From positions 1-13,307 of the forward strand of contig JABXGX010000077.1 in the NCBI GenBank assembly GCA_016550405.1: a DNA stretch of 13,307 nucleotides, read 5' to 3'. Position 1 is the first letter of the stretch, and each line of letters starts with the position of its first letter. The notes beneath the pieces were generated by a model. That model was given only the letters and a program-made list of their open reading frames with translations. It did no database searches and was not told the DNA's origin. Below are positions 13,019-13,307 of the stretch, piece after piece. Origin of the DNA: an archaeon. GTDB lineage: Archaea; Asgardarchaeota; Hermodarchaeia; Hermodarchaeales; Hermodarchaeaceae. A program made the position numbers and the translations under genes.

Positions 13019-13307
13019 CTATGACTTTAGCCAAAATGGGGCTACTTTGGAAATTGGAAGAGCATTTCCGACGTGATTGTCTCTTCCGGTCATGGTCGTG
13101 GCCATAAACAGGGCATTTAGAATTGCTTCTTCGGTTGTTTCAACAACTGCTCCGAAAAAGGGTGTCAGATATGTTTCACGCAACTGTCGGCGGTCGACCA
13201 CAAGCGGTTTTGCTTCTTCTTTTTCTTGGTACGCTGTGCTAAAGGCGATTACAAAATCGCCACTTCCATGGCTGACGATACTCCCGGTTCGTCCAATACC
13301 TATTACA
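13019..13307 (-). CDS. P1/DmpA-family (S58) peptidase, C-terminal part (N-terminus beyond right edge)
   Basis: The visible 95 codons match the end of DmpA-type N-terminal-nucleophile aminopeptidases, also called the P1 family: GIGRTGSIVSHGSGDFVIAFSTA-like start, a variable KEEAKP linker, then TPFFGAVVETTEEAILNALF and ATTMTGRDNHVGNALP, close to the conserved C-terminal ATEEAILNAL...TGRDG block. Family members release N-terminal residues, often from D-amino-acid or beta-peptides, after autocleavage; the autocleavage serine lies upstream and is outside the window. The final GRDN replaces the common GRDG. The gene is convergent with phoU, 11 nt apart. Assignment rests on the C-terminal third only. 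Confidence 0.8.
   Translation of the reverse strand, partial: VIGIGRTGSIVSHGSGDFVIAFSTAYQEKEEAKPLVVDRRQLRETYLTPFFGAVVETTEEAILNALFMATTMTGRDNHVGNALPISKVAPFWLKS

Noticed and set aside
13019..13201. Independent 60-aa protein starting at GTG 13201
   Set aside because: The same frame continues to the right edge with GRTGS...GSGD...AFSTA, so it is the C-terminus of a longer S58-type peptidase.
1..13307. CRISPR arrays, insertion sequences, prophage or integration sites
   Set aside because: No regularly spaced direct repeats, transposase or integrase motifs, or tRNA-end duplications were seen.

Overview
The window is archaeal chromosome. Support comes from a tRNA-Lys with a textbook bulge-helix-bulge intron, archaeal-type RNase P RNA, a free-standing Lrp/AsnC ligand-binding (RAM) protein, a TSR3-family rRNA modification enzyme, box-A/TATA-like promoters and GGTGA/GGAGG ribosome binding sites. 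A Rab-like small GTPase that keeps the eukaryote-style DT(A/S)GQE and YYxGAHGxIxVYD signatures points to the Asgard archaea. That placement is an inference from one protein and no lineage within Asgard is claimed.

Layout. 1-714 (minus): 5' part of an inositol-monophosphatase-family gene running off the left edge. 789-920 (plus): interrupted tRNA-Leu(CAG). 968-1136 (minus): tRNA-Lys(TTT) with two insertions. 1247-1528 (plus): 93-aa protein of unknown function. 1538-1774 (minus): stand-alone RAM protein. 1877-3418 (plus): bifunctional NAD(P)HX epimerase/dehydratase. 3435-3965 (minus): TSR3, transcribed in the same direction as and just behind RNase P RNA (3994-4383, minus), which has a well-placed TATA box. 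4495-5166 (plus): endonuclease III. 5250-7260 (plus): colinear cluster of Rab-like GTPase, amino-methyltransferase with an SPPY motif, and a three-module zinc-ribbon protein that seems to start at ATT behind a strong Shine-Dalgarno. 7276-8322 (minus): AbrB-PhoU fusion. 8447-13007 (plus): pstS-pstC-pstA-pstB-phoU, a tightly packed phosphate-uptake operon. 13019-13307 (minus): C-terminal part of a DmpA/P1-family (S58) peptidase running off the right edge.

How they work together. The right 40% is a phosphate module. PstS captures phosphate outside the membrane, PstC/PstA form the channel, PstB powers it, and PhoU is the co-transcribed modulator. The divergently transcribed AbrB-PhoU fusion joins a predicted DNA-binding domain to a PhoU sensor and sits back to back with the pst promoter, so it is a good candidate for a one-component phosphate regulator. 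The left and middle parts are mostly housekeeping: tRNAs, RNase P RNA, rRNA modification, cofactor repair and base excision repair.

No CRISPR array, insertion sequence, integrase or prophage gene was seen. The points most worth checking are the apparent ATT start at 6727/6730, the tRNA insertions outside the anticodon loop, the AbrB-PhoU/pst control region, and the GTPase-methyltransferase-zinc ribbon cluster.
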